Shown here: positions 39,312 through 47,399 of the stretch, piece after piece
How the letters are laid out: every line of letters begins with the position of its first letter
Numbering within the stretch: position 1 is the stretch's first letter
DNA from: Streptomyces sp. Ag109_O5-10
Lineage (GTDB): Bacteria > Actinomycetota > Actinomycetes > Streptomycetales > Streptomycetaceae
DNA length: 64,000 bases
Direction of reading: 5' to 3'
Assembly: GCF_900105755.1 (NCBI RefSeq)
Contig: NZ_FNTQ01000001.1
Coordinates: forward strand, 7,874,001 to 7,938,000
Notes under the pieces: model-generated
What the model saw: the letters and a program-made list of their open reading frames with translations, nothing else
Databases searched by the model: none
Told to the model about the DNA's origin: nothing
Translations under genes and position numbers: made by a program

Positions 39312-39917
39312 GTGCAACCCCGTATTCCCCGCCAGTCCGCCCAGGACCAGGGCGGTATCCACGCGGACGACGATGCCGGGCTCGGTGACGGGACGGCGGC
39401 GGTGGTCGCCGGTGCCCGCCGCCGGGCCGTGCGGGACGGGGACCGCCAGGTCGACACCGCCCATCTGCTGCACTCGCTGATCGAGTACGACCCCGAAGTG
39501 CGTGCCGTCGTCGGCGACGCTCCGCAACTGGCCCGCCTGCTCGGCTACCTCGTGCAGCGCAGCATCGGCTACGGCCTGCGCTGGCAGGGCGGGGTCGAGG
39601 ACTCCGGCGCGCTGCCCGCCCTCCCGCACGCCGGGGGAAGAGCCGAGGGCAGGGGCGACGGCGTCTGGTCCCCGGTGGCCGCGGCCGCCCTGGAGTACGC
39701 CCGCAGCCGCGCCCGGCGCCGCGGCGTGCCCCACCCGGACGGCATCGACCTGCTCGTGGGTCTGGTCCTCGATCCGGAGTCCCGGGCCGTCGAGGTGCTG
39801 GAGCGGGCCGGGGTGGCCGCGGGTGATCTGGCCGTGCGGGCAGACGGCGCCGGGGTGGTCGGTACGGCCGGGGCGGTCCGGGACGCCGAGGGGGAGCGCC
39901 GCACGTCCAGCCGTTGA
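39312..39917 (+). CDS. Clp N-terminal (double Clp repeat) domain protein
   Basis: 201 aa from GTG 39312 (GAGG eight bases upstream). The two halves show the Clp-N repeat pattern: ARRRAVRDGDRQVDTAHLLHS with LIEYDPEVRAVVGD, and LEYARSRARRRGVPHPDGID with LLVGLVLDPESRAVEVLERAG. There are no AAA+ domains, so it is a stand-alone adaptor-like protein, common in Streptomyces, perhaps delivering or protecting ClpC substrates. A hairpin lies in its leader region. Confidence 0.8.
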   Translation: MQPRIPRQSAQDQGGIHADDDAGLGDGTAAVVAGARRRAVRDGDRQVDTAHLLHSLIEYDPEVRAVVGDAPQLARLLGYLVQRSIGYGLRWQGGVEDSGALPALPHAGGRAEGRGDGVWSPVAAAALEYARSRARRRGVPHPDGIDLLVGLVLDPESRAVEVLERAGVAAGDLAVRADGAGVVGTAGAVRDAEGERRTSSR

Positions 39918-39969
39918 GACAGGTGTCATACGGGGTGACGCTCATGTCGCCTGCTGGCATCATGTGCCG

Positions 39970-40931
39970 GTGCACACCACTGACAGCAGCCATGGAAAGG
40001 GCCTCGGGCTCTCCCTCGCCCTCGCGTCGGCGCTCGCCTTCGGCGGCTCCGGCGTCGCGGCCAAGCCCCTGATCGAGGCCGGGCTGGCGCCGCTGCAGGT
40101 GGTGTGGCTCAGGGTGGCGGGCGCCGCCCTGGTGATGCTGCCGGTCGCCGTCCGCCACCGCGACCTGCCCCGCCGCCGGCCGGTGCTGCTCGCCGGGTTC
40201 GGCCTGCTCGCCGTGGCCGGCGTCCAGGCCTGCTACTTCGCCGCCATCTCCCGGATACCCGTGGGTGTGGCGCTGCTCGTGGAGTACCTCGCTCCCGCGC
40301 TGGTGCTCGGCTGGGTCCGGTTCGTGCAGCGACGGCCGGTGACCCGCGCCGCCGCGTTCGGCGTCGTCCTCGCGGCGGGCGGCCTCGCCTGTGTGGTGGA
40401 GGTGTGGTCGGGGCTGCGGTTCGACGCGCTGGGGCTGGTGCTGGCGCTGGCGGCGGCGTGCTGCCAGGTGGGGTACTTCGTGCTGGCCGACCACGGCGGG
40501 GGCGAGGGGGCGGATCCGCTGGGGGTGATCGCCTACGGGCTGCTGATCGGGGCGGGCCTGCTCACCGTGGTGGCCCGGCCGTGGGAGATGGACTGGTCCG
40601 TACTGGGCGGCTCCGCGCGGATGAACGGTGCTGTCGTGCCGGCGGCCGTCCTGCTGGGCTGGATCGTGCTGGTCGCGACGGTCGTCGCGTACGGCACGGG
40701 TGTGGTGTCGGTACGGCGGCTGTCTCCGCAGGTGGCGGGGGTGGTGGCCTGCCTGGAGGCGGTGGTGGCGACCGGGCTGGCGTGGGTGCTGCTGGGGAGC
40801 GGCTGGGGGCGGCGCAGGTGGTGGGGGGAGCCGTGGTCCTGCTGGGCGCGTTCATCGCACAGTCCTCCGCTCCGGTGCCGGAGCCGGTGGTCAGCCGGAG
40901 CTCGGCGAAGGAACCGGTCGCCTCGGCCTGA
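39970..40931 (+). pseudogene. EamA/DMT family transporter with a -1 frameshift
   Basis: From GTG 39970 the frame encodes a DMT-type permease: KGLGLSLALASALAFGGSG, IPVGVALLVEYLAPALVLG, SPQVAGVVACLEAVVATGLAWVLLG. At a GGGG run (40794-40797) the expected continuation GERLGAAQVVGGAVVLLG and IAQSSAPVPEP moves to another frame and ends at 40931. The original frame runs on as non-coding Arg/Pro-rich sequence to 41316. One missing G explains it: either a real inactivating deletion, phase variation in a homopolymer, or a sequencing error. About ten TMs if restored. Confidence 0.8.
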
Positions 40932-40962
40932 GCGCGTCGCGGCGACCGCCGCGGTCCGTCGT

Positions 40963-41003
40963 GGCTGGGAGCCCGGTTCTCCGCGCCCCCTGTGGGGGGC
41001 GCG
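40963..41003 (-). repeat. Diverged REP-like element
   Basis: GGCTGGGAGCCCGGTTCTCC followed by GCGCCCCCTGTGGGGGGCGC resembles the dispersed element in its GGCTGG edge and GCGCCCCC/GGGGGCGC hairpin, with the middle altered. It lies between convergent genes and could act as a terminator. Confidence 0.5.
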
Positions 41004-41014
41004 TCAGCCTTGTT

Positions 41015-41704
41015 TCAGGCGCCCGTCAGGTACGGCGGCACCGGAACGTCCGCCGCCAGGTCGCCGTTCGCCACCGGAGCGTCGTATCCCTTGCGCAGCG
41101 GCAGTACGCCCGCCCAGTGCGGGAGGTCCATGTCCTCCGGCTCGTCGTTCGCGCCGCCCGTGCGGGTCTTGGCGGAGACCTCGTTCAGGTCGAGGCGGAT
41201 CACCGCGGTCGCGGCCAGTTCCTTCCTGTTGGCGGGGCGGGAGTCGGCGGCCCGGCCCGGCACCACGTGGTCGACCAGGGCGTCCAGCGCGCGGCTCTTC
41301 TCCTCGGGGTCGGTGACCTGGTGGGCGATGCCGTGCACCACCACGGAGCGGTAGTTGACCGAGTGGTGGAAGGCGGAGCGGGCCAGCACGAGGCCGTCGA
41401 CGTGGGTGACCGTCACGCACACCGCGAGTCCGGGATCGGCCTGGCCGGTCATCCGCAGCGGACGCGAACCCGTCGAACCGTGCAGGTAGAGGACCTCGCC
41501 GACCCGGCCGTACAGCGTCGGCAGCACCACCGGCGCGCCGTCCCGCACGAAGCCGAGGTGGCAGAGGTAGCCCTCGTCGAGGATCGAGTGCACCAGCTCC
41601 CTGTCGTACGAGGCCCGCTCGGCGGAGCGGGTGGGAACGGTGCGGCCGGTCTTCGCGTAGGCGGCGGGCTGGGCCGGGACGGTCCCCGGTGCGGCTGTCT
41701 CCAT
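41015..41704 (-). CDS. Pyridoxamine 5'-phosphate oxidase-related (PNPOx-like) flavoprotein
   Basis: 229 aa from ATG 41704, which has GGAG six bases upstream; ATG 41716 is also in frame. Split-barrel flavin-binding protein: YLCHLGFVRDGAPVVLPTLYG, LYLHGSTGSRPLRMTG, AVCVTVTHVDGLVLARSAFH, NYRSVVVHGIAHQV. This is the PNPOx-like Pfam class 2 often found divergent from a MocR regulator, as here. The enzyme may act in vitamin B6 or flavin-dependent redox metabolism; the substrate is not certain. Confidence 0.83.
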   Translation of the reverse strand: METAAPGTVPAQPAAYAKTGRTVPTRSAERASYDRELVHSILDEGYLCHLGFVRDGAPVVLPTLYGRVGEVLYLHGSTGSRPLRMTGQADPGLAVCVTVTHVDGLVLARSAFHHSVNYRSVVVHGIAHQVTDPEEKSRALDALVDHVVPGRAADSRPANRKELAATAVIRLDLNEVSAKTRTGGANDEPEDMDLPHWAGVLPLRKGYDAPVANGDLAADVPVPPYLTGA

Positions 41705-41732
41705 TGCGGACTCCATTGCACTAGTGCATAAT
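41704..41732 (+). promoter_or_regulatory. Leaderless mocR promoter with palindromic operator
   Basis: TTGCGG (41704-41709), a 17-bp spacer and CATAAT (41727-41732) form a promoter seven bases before the mocR GTG. The perfect palindrome TGCACTAGTGCA (41717-41728) fills the spacer and reaches the -10. It sits between the divergent PNPOx-like and MocR genes and is the expected operator of MocR. Confidence 0.65.
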
Positions 41733-41739
41733 CTTGTTT

Positions 41740-43068
41740 GTGATAGGAGAATATCCGATCGAAGGGCGCGGCGCAGCAGAGATTGCGGCCAGCGTCGAGC
41801 GCGCGGTGGGTGCCGGGGAGCTGGAGCCGGGGCAACTGCTGCCCCCGATGCGGGAGTTGGCGGGCCGCCTCGGGGTGAACCCCAATACGGTCGCGGCCGC
41901 GTACCGCACCCTGCGCGAGCGCGGGGTCATCGAGACGGCCGGTCGGCGGGGCAGCCGGGTCCGGCCGAAGCCGGCCACCACCGGACGGGACCAGCTCCCC
42001 GACGTCCCGGCGGGGGTGCGCGACCTGTCCTCCGGCAACCCCGACCCCGCGCTGCTCCCCGCCCTCGCGCCGGTCCTGGCGGCGGTGGCGGCCGAGTGCG
42101 ACCGCGACCCGGTCCTCTACGGCGCCGACCCGGTCGAGCCGGAGCTGGAGCGGATGTCCCGCGCCGAGCTGGCCGCCGACGGCGTGCCCGACGGGCCGCT
42201 CACGGTCACCTCGGGCTCCCTGGACGCGGCCGAACGGGTCCTGCTGGCGCACCTCAAGCCCGGCGACCCGGTCGCCGTCGAGGATCCCGGGTGGGGCCGC
42301 ACCCTCGACCTGATCCCCGCGCTCGGGCTGCGCACCGTCCCGGTGGCCGTCGACGACGAGGGGCCGCGCGCCGACGCCCTGCGCCGGGCCCTGGAGTCCG
42401 GGGCGCGCGCCCTGATCGTCACGGCCCGGGCGCACAACCCCACCGGTGCCGCGGTGAGCGCCGCACGCGCGCGTGCCCTGCGGGCCGTCCTGCGCGCGCA
42501 CCCGCACACCCTGCTGATCGAGGACGACCACGGCCACGGCATCGTCGACCTCCCCCTGCACCCCCTGGCCGGCGTCGCCCGCCACTGGGCCTTCGTCCGC
42601 TCGGTCGCCAAGGCCTACGGCCCGGACCTGCGTCTGGCGACCCTGACCGGCGACGAGGTGACGGTCGACCGGGTGCGGGGGCGCCAGCGCCTGGGCCCGG
42701 GCTGGGTGAGCCGCCTGCTGCAGCGCACGGTGGTCCGGATGTGGGCCGACGGCGTGGTGGACGGCCCCGCGGTGGCGGCGGCGTACCGGGCCCGCCGCGA
42801 CCTCCTCGTCGACGCGCTCGCGGACCACGGTGTCGAGGCGCACGGCCGCAGCGGCATGAACGTCTGGGTCCCGGTCCCGGACGAGACGGGCGCGGTGTCC
42901 CGGCTGCTGCTCGAAGGCTGGGCGGTGGCCCCGGGCGCCCGCTACCGCCTGGCGACCCCGCCGGGCATCCGGGTCACCGTCTCGACGCTGACCCCGGAGG
43001 AGGCCGGTCCGCTGGCGGCGGCGGTGGCGAGGGCGGTGACGCCGGCGAAGGGTCGCGTCCAGGCCTGA
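41740..43068 (+). CDS. MocR-type regulator (GntR HTH fused to aminotransferase domain)
   Basis: 442 aa from GTG 41740; a TTG two codons upstream is possible. The N-terminal GntR winged helix (AAEIAASVERAVGAGELEPG, PPMRELAGRLGVNPNTVAAA) is joined by a linker to a fold-type I aminotransferase domain (about 90-440) with DPGWGRTLDLI, ARAHNPTGAAVS, IEDDHGHGIVD and the PLP lysine in RSVAKAYGPDLRLA. MocR proteins sense PLP or related amines. Divergence from a PNPOx-like gene makes vitamin B6-linked control likely. Confidence 0.9.
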   Translation: MIGEYPIEGRGAAEIAASVERAVGAGELEPGQLLPPMRELAGRLGVNPNTVAAAYRTLRERGVIETAGRRGSRVRPKPATTGRDQLPDVPAGVRDLSSGNPDPALLPALAPVLAAVAAECDRDPVLYGADPVEPELERMSRAELAADGVPDGPLTVTSGSLDAAERVLLAHLKPGDPVAVEDPGWGRTLDLIPALGLRTVPVAVDDEGPRADALRRALESGARALIVTARAHNPTGAAVSAARARALRAVLRAHPHTLLIEDDHGHGIVDLPLHPLAGVARHWAFVRSVAKAYGPDLRLATLTGDEVTVDRVRGRQRLGPGWVSRLLQRTVVRMWADGVVDGPAVAAAYRARRDLLVDALADHGVEAHGRSGMNVWVPVPDETGAVSRLLLEGWAVAPGARYRLATPPGIRVTVSTLTPEEAGPLAAAVARAVTPAKGRVQA

Positions 43069-43125
43069 GCGGTCCGCTGGAAGTGCCGTGAGTGCGGTGT
43101 GGTCTGCCGTCCGGGGCGCCGTCGT

Positions 43126-43193
43126 GGCTGGTCGCGCAGTTCCTCGTCCTGCCTTCGGCCCGGGGTGCCCCCCAGCGCCCCTTCGGGGGCGCT
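43126..43193 (-). repeat. REP-like element with an insertion
   Basis: GGCTGGTCGCGCAGTTCCTC begins as in the other copies. The hairpin AGCGCCCCTTCGGGGGCGCT comes only after an extra segment (TGCCTTCGGCCCGGGGTGCC). So this copy carries about 30 bp more than the standard unit. It separates mocR from the convergent EamA gene. Confidence 0.65.
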
Positions 43194-43206
43194 TCGCCGG
43201 ACCCGC

Positions 43207-44160
43207 TCAGCCGGCCGCGCCCCGCCGAGGACGCTGCCTCGCCTGGGTGAGGGCCGCTCCCGCCAGGACGATCACCGCGCCCACCGGCGTGCTCCACCGG
43301 AGCGACTCGCCCAGCACCGCGACCCCCGCCGCGGCGGCGATGACCGGAATGAAGTAGGTGACCATCTGGGCCGTGGTCGGGCCCACCTCCGCCACCAGCC
43401 CGTACTGGACGAGCACCGCCAGGCCCGTCCCCAGTGCGCCGAGCGCGGCGATCGCCAGCAGCGGGACGAGCGCGAAGTGCGCCGGGAAGGACGTGAACAA
43501 CGGTGTCACCACGGCCAGTTGCGTGGTCGCCAGCAACAGCTGCGCGCCGGTCATCGCCAGGTGCGAGTCGCCCGTACCGGCCAGCGTCCGCCGGACGTAG
43601 ATCCATCCGATCGGGTAACTCAGCGACGCCAGCAGCGCCATGAGCGTCCCCGTGACGTCCAGTCCGTGGAAGCCCTCCCAGGCCCCCAGCACCGTCAGGA
43701 CACCGACGAACCCCAGGCCGAGCCCGGCGAACCGGACCCGCGTCGGCCGGTCCTCCGACAGGGCCACCAGCGACAGCGCCATCCCCCACAGCGGCGAGGT
43801 CGCGTTGCAGATCCCGGCCAGGGTGGACGGAATGGTCAGCTCCGCGTAGGCGAACAGGGAGAACGGCAGCGCGTTGAGCAGGAACGCGGCGACCGCCAGA
43901 TGCCTCCAGGTCCGGGCGCCTCGCGGCAGCCGCTGCCGCTTCACGGCCATCGCCGCCGCGAGGACCGCGGTACCGAACACCAGCCTGCCGAGCGTGACCT
44001 GGAACGGTGCGTAGCCCTCCGTCCCGACCTTGATGAAGAGGAAACTGAAGCCCCAGATCAGGGAGAGGGCGCCGAAGCGCAGCCGCCAGTCGAGGCGGGG
44101 GCGGGAGGCGGCGGTGGCAAGCGCGGGCTTGCCGGTCGCGGCGGAGGTCACGGTGCTCAT
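43207..44160 (-). CDS. EamA/DMT family transporter
   Basis: 317 aa, ATG 44160. Ten TM helices in two EamA repeats: RFGALSLIWGFSFLFIKVG, LLNALPFSLFAYAELTIPS, GICNATSPLWGMALSLVAL, then YFIPVIAAAAGVAVLGESL in the second repeat. A small inverted repeat CCCGCA-TCGT-TGCGGG lies directly upstream of the start on the minus strand and no clear Shine-Dalgarno is seen. It diverges from a LysR gene, the common arrangement for LysR-controlled exporters; the exported metabolite is unknown. Confidence 0.87.
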   Translation of the reverse strand: MSTVTSAATGKPALATAASRPRLDWRLRFGALSLIWGFSFLFIKVGTEGYAPFQVTLGRLVFGTAVLAAAMAVKRQRLPRGARTWRHLAVAAFLLNALPFSLFAYAELTIPSTLAGICNATSPLWGMALSLVALSEDRPTRVRFAGLGLGFVGVLTVLGAWEGFHGLDVTGTLMALLASLSYPIGWIYVRRTLAGTGDSHLAMTGAQLLLATTQLAVVTPLFTSFPAHFALVPLLAIAALGALGTGLAVLVQYGLVAEVGPTTAQMVTYFIPVIAAAAGVAVLGESLRWSTPVGAVIVLAGAALTQARQRPRRGAAG

Positions 44161-44186
44161 GCCCGCAACGATGCGGGAGGGAAACC

Positions 44187-44228
44187 TTGTAGCACAATCG
44201 AGATTTCTCACCGGGTACCTCTTAGAAT
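44187..44228 (+). promoter_or_regulatory. LysR-type box and leaderless lysR promoter
   Basis: TTGTAGCACAA (44187-44197 approx.) is an interrupted palindrome of the T-N11-A kind bound by LysR proteins. TAGAAT (44223-44228) ends seven bases before the lysR ATG, again suggesting a leaderless transcript. The site is about 30 bp from the divergent EamA start as well. Confidence 0.45.
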
Positions 44229-44235
44229 CGCTTAC

Positions 44236-45138
44236 ATGTTGAACCTGGAACGCCTGCGCACCCTCGACGCCCTCGCCCGGCACGGCTCGGTCAGCGGCGC
44301 CGCCGAGGCCCTGCACGTGACCACGTCGGCGGTGTCGCAGCAGATGGGCAAGCTGGAGCGCGAGGTGGACCAGCAGCTCCTGGCGAAGAACGGCCGGGGC
44401 ATCCGGCTCACCGACGCCGGCCGGCTGCTCGCCGAGCACGCGGCCCGGATCCTCTCCCAGGTCGAGCTGGCCCAGTCCGACCTGGAGGCGCACCGGGGCC
44501 AGGTCGTCGGCGAGTTGCGGCTGTCCGCGTTCCCGACGGCAGCCCGTGGCCTGTTCCCGGCCGCACTCGCCGCGCTGCGCGCCCGGCACCCGGCGCTGCG
44601 CGTCCGCTCCAGCGAACTGGAACCGGAGAACGGCGTCGCCGGGGTCGTCCGCGGCGACCTCGACCTCGCCGTCGTCCTGGACTGGTACAACAAGCCGATG
44701 CCGGTGCCCGACGGGCTGGTCAAGGCGCCCCTGCTGGACGACCCGGCCGAGGTGGCGCTGCCGGCCGGGCACCGGCTCTCCGGCCGCGAGGAGGTGGACC
44801 TGGGGGAGTTCGCCGAGGACCAGTGGATCACCTGGGGCGAGGGCGAGTTCTGCCACGAGTGGCTGATGTTCACGCTGCGCTCGCGCGGCATCGAGCCCAT
44901 CGTCGGGCACCGCGCGGCCGAGACGCACACCCAACTGGGCCTGGTTGCGGCCGGGTTGGGCGTCTGCATCGCCCCGCTGCTGGGCCGGCACCCGGTGCCG
45001 GACGGCGTGGTCATGGTGCCGTTGAAGCAGCGGGTGCGCCGCCATGTGTACGTCGTCTGGCGGGCCGACGCCGACCGCCGCCCCTCGATCCGGGCGGCGG
45101 TGCAGGAGTTGCGCGGCGCTGCCGAGGCGATCGCCTGA
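44236..45138 (+). CDS. LysR family transcriptional regulator
   Basis: 300 aa, ATG 44236. N-terminal LysR winged helix MLNLERLRTLDALARHGSV with AAEALHVTTSAVSQQMGKLE, a linker helix, and a periplasmic-binding-protein-like effector domain (about 90-295: LRLSAFPTAARGLFPAAL, GDLDLAVVLDWYNKPM, LGLVAAGLGVCIAPLLG). It diverges from an EamA transporter, which it probably controls. Effector unknown. Confidence 0.92.
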   Translation: MLNLERLRTLDALARHGSVSGAAEALHVTTSAVSQQMGKLEREVDQQLLAKNGRGIRLTDAGRLLAEHAARILSQVELAQSDLEAHRGQVVGELRLSAFPTAARGLFPAALAALRARHPALRVRSSELEPENGVAGVVRGDLDLAVVLDWYNKPMPVPDGLVKAPLLDDPAEVALPAGHRLSGREEVDLGEFAEDQWITWGEGEFCHEWLMFTLRSRGIEPIVGHRAAETHTQLGLVAAGLGVCIAPLLGRHPVPDGVVMVPLKQRVRRHVYVVWRADADRRPSIRAAVQELRGAAEAIA

Positions 45139-45161
45139 GGCGGCTCCCCTCGAACCGCGCT

Positions 45162-45629
45162 CTAGGCCGAGCCCAGTTTGCGGAAGTCCCAGGAGGCCGT
45201 CTTCGTCGGGGTGAGCCGCGCCCAGGCGTGCCGTCCGTCGTGCGGCATCTCGTCCAGGCCGAAGTTCTTGCGCGCGAACACCGTCTCGACGTAGTCGAGT
45301 TCGGCGACCAGTTCGCCGGTGCGCGGGACCTCGCCCACGAACTCGACGGTCCCTCTCAGCTCGACGCCGCGCAACTGGTCGTACTCCTCACCGGAGTCGA
45401 CGACGACCGCCACCCGCGGATCACGGCTGAGGTCCTTCCAGCGCTGGCTGCGCACCACCGAGTAGAGCCACAGGGACGTGCCGTCCCAGGCGAACCACAG
45501 GGCGCTCACGTGCGGAGCACCGGACGCCGAGACGGTCGCGACCCGGCAGGTGCGCTGTGTGGTGAGGAACTCGTCCAGCTCACCGGGCGTCATCATGATC
45601 TTCCGGCCCCGGCGCTGAGTGACGGTCAT
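45162..45629 (-). CDS. PPOX-class F420/FMN-dependent family protein
   Basis: 155 aa, ATG 45629 preceded by GAGGGGGC; an internal start at MMTPGELDEFL is possible. Split barrel with RTCRVATVSASGAPHVSALW, VVRSQRWKDLSRDPRVAVVV and GVELRGTVEFVGEV, typical of the actinobacterial PPOX class proteins, some of which use F420. Reaction unknown. Convergent with lysR, 23 bp apart. Confidence 0.83.
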   Translation of the reverse strand: MTVTQRRGRKIMMTPGELDEFLTTQRTCRVATVSASGAPHVSALWFAWDGTSLWLYSVVRSQRWKDLSRDPRVAVVVDSGEEYDQLRGVELRGTVEFVGEVPRTGELVAELDYVETVFARKNFGLDEMPHDGRHAWARLTPTKTASWDFRKLGSA

Positions 45630-45717
45630 GCGGCCCCCTCTTCTTCTGTCTCTTCTTCCGTTCCCGCGCGATGGCGGTTAGTGTCACCCGCCCCGCACCA
45701 AGGTGGAAGGGGGCGTC

Positions 45718-46365
45718 ATGCCGTCGTCGTACGAACGGCTCGCGGAACTCCTCGACCCCGTGAGCACCGTGCTGCTCACCGTCGAGTGCCAGCAGGGTGT
45801 GGTGGGCCCGGACAGTGCGCTGCCCGAACTCGCCCGCGAGGCACGGACGTCGGGGGCTCTCGACAACATCGCCCGCCTTGTGGCCGCCGCGCACGACACC
45901 GGTGTCCAGGTGATCCACGCGATCGCCGAACGCCGTCCGGACGGCCGTGGCGCGAACCGCAACGCCCGCCTGTTCCGCGCCGCCGAACGGCTGCCCGTCC
46001 AGCAGCTCTCCGGCACCGCGGCGGTCCGCGTCGCGCCCCCCATCGAGGTGTGGGAGGAGGACCTCGTCGTACGACGGCTGCACGGCCTGTCGCCGATCCA
46101 GGGCACCGAGGTCGACCCGCTGCTGCGCAACCTCGGCTGCCGCACCCTGGTCGTCACCGGTGTCTCGGCCAACGTGGCCGTTCCCAATGCCGTGTTCGAC
46201 GCGGTCAACCGGGGCTACACGGCCGTCGTCCCGGCCGACGCCGTCGCGGGAGTGCCCCCCGAGTACACCCCCGCGATGGTCCGCAACACCCTCGCGTTGG
46301 TCGCCACGGTCGCGACCACGGACGAGGTGCTCGGCTGCCTCAAACAACCGCGCAGGCGGTCCTGA
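45718..46365 (+). CDS. Isochorismatase-like hydrolase-fold protein
   Basis: 215 aa, ATG 45718 with GGAAGGGGG upstream. Fold signature VSTVLLTVECQQGVVGPDSA, VQVIHAIAERRPDGRGAN and CRTLVVTGVSANVAVPNAVF. In active cysteine hydrolases the first strand has an Asp and the last motif a Cys; here they read E and S/A. The protein therefore belongs to the cysteine-less subgroup and may not use the usual thiol chemistry. Its end is three bases from the convergent Rieske gene. Confidence 0.82.
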   Translation: MPSSYERLAELLDPVSTVLLTVECQQGVVGPDSALPELAREARTSGALDNIARLVAAAHDTGVQVIHAIAERRPDGRGANRNARLFRAAERLPVQQLSGTAAVRVAPPIEVWEEDLVVRRLHGLSPIQGTEVDPLLRNLGCRTLVVTGVSANVAVPNAVFDAVNRGYTAVVPADAVAGVPPEYTPAMVRNTLALVATVATTDEVLGCLKQPRRRS

Positions 46366-46368
46366 GGA

Positions 46369-46869
46369 TCAGGCCAGCGAGATCTGGTCGCCGGAGACCG
46401 TGATGTTCGCGGCCGTCAGACCCGTGGTCGCCGGGCCCTGCTTCACGCTGCCGTCCGCTATGGCGAACTTGCTGCCGTGGCAGGGGCAGACGATCTCGCC
46501 GTTGGCGATGCTGGTCACCGCACAGCCGGCGTGCGGGCACTTCGTCGAGAACGCCTTGTACGTGCCCGACGTGGGCTGGGTGACGACCACGGCCTGGTCC
46601 TTGTAGATCGTGCCGCCGCCCTCGGGGATGTCCGTGGTCTTGGCGAGCGCGCTGCCACCGGCCGCGGCGGTGGAGCCGCCGGCCGAGCCGTTGCTGTCCT
46701 GGGTGGTGGAGCCACCGCCCGCGTTGCCGTTCGTGGTGGTCGAGCTCGACGAGCCGTCGTCCGACGACCCGCAGGCGGTCAGCGCGGCGGCGAGCCCTGC
46801 CGCTCCGGCCGCCACCATGACGGTGCGGCGAGCCGGGCTGGCCGAGGGGTTGAGCGGTGCGCTGGTCAT
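46369..46869 (-). CDS. Tat-exported Rieske [2Fe-2S] lipoprotein
   Basis: 166 aa, ATG 46869 behind CGGAAGGG. Twin arginines (ARRTVMVAAGAAGLAAAL) and a lipobox LTAC make it a Tat lipoprotein. A 45-residue Ser/Gly/Thr linker separates the anchor from a compact Rieske domain with CPHAGC and CPCHGS ligating the cluster by Cys-His and Cys-His. It is not in an operon with oxygenase or cytochrome bc1 genes, so it is probably an extracytoplasmic electron carrier of unknown partner. Conserved across Streptomyces. Confidence 0.9.
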   Translation of the reverse strand: MTSAPLNPSASPARRTVMVAAGAAGLAAALTACGSSDDGSSSSTTTNGNAGGGSTTQDSNGSAGGSTAAAGGSALAKTTDIPEGGGTIYKDQAVVVTQPTSGTYKAFSTKCPHAGCAVTSIANGEIVCPCHGSKFAIADGSVKQGPATTGLTAANITVSGDQISLA

Positions 46870-47399
46870 GTGAGGGGTTCCCTTCCGCGGAGCTTCTCGT
46901 TGATCCGTCCAGGGGTACGGTCTTCGGGCACCACCTGTTCAGACGGCATCCAGATAGTGACCACCTGGACATGAGGCTTCGGTAAAGCGGCGCTGTCGGT
47001 TCGCTGTCGGTCCTGACCTGCGACGCGGCGAAACCGACGCGCCCCGGCCGCCGGTCCGCCGGACCGGCGCGGCGGAAGGGCGCCGTGACCTGGCCCGTAC
47101 TCCGTTGAACAGCGGTGGATCATCGGGCGCCGTTCGCTTCGGCGGTGAGAAGGACGACCAGTGACAGCTTTTCGCCATGGGCGTCGGCCATGGCCGGGTG
47201 GTCCAGGTCGACCCGTCCGAGCCGTGGGTGCCGCCGTTCCTTCCGGGCGGAGGCGAGATGGACGCCGAGCGCCCGGCGGGGGCGGCCGCTCCCGGTCCCG
47301 GATCTCGCCCGGCTGTCACGCTCGGTTACTATGCTCACTCCGTGCCGGAGGCCCCCCGGTCGCCGACTGCCTGGTTGAGAAGCTGGATGGCCTGGGAAA
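46870..47399. other. Intergenic region without intact gene
   Basis: 530 bp between the divergent Rieske and HipA-like genes. It contains the MmyB-like remnant at 47120-47248 and a TACTAT -10-like sequence at 47327-47332, about 68 bp before the HipA-like start. Other open frames lack codon bias. Nothing else supportable is seen. Confidence 0.5.
47120..47248 (-). pseudogene. Possible remnant of an MmyB-type regulator C-terminus
   Basis: The minus frame reads RRHPRLGRVDLDHPAMADA then GEKLSLVVLLTAE. This resembles the C-terminal ligand domain of MmyB-like XRE regulators (compare DHPRVGRLRLNRERLDV and GQTLVVYHPDPGS in the intact gene at 61008). No helix-turn-helix precedes it and no proper end follows. 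Weak match, low confidence. Confidence 0.3.

Noticed and set aside
38917..40494. 525-codon minus-strand ORF
   Set aside because: Only its last 64 codons look coding; the rest is antisense to the ClpN and EamA genes.
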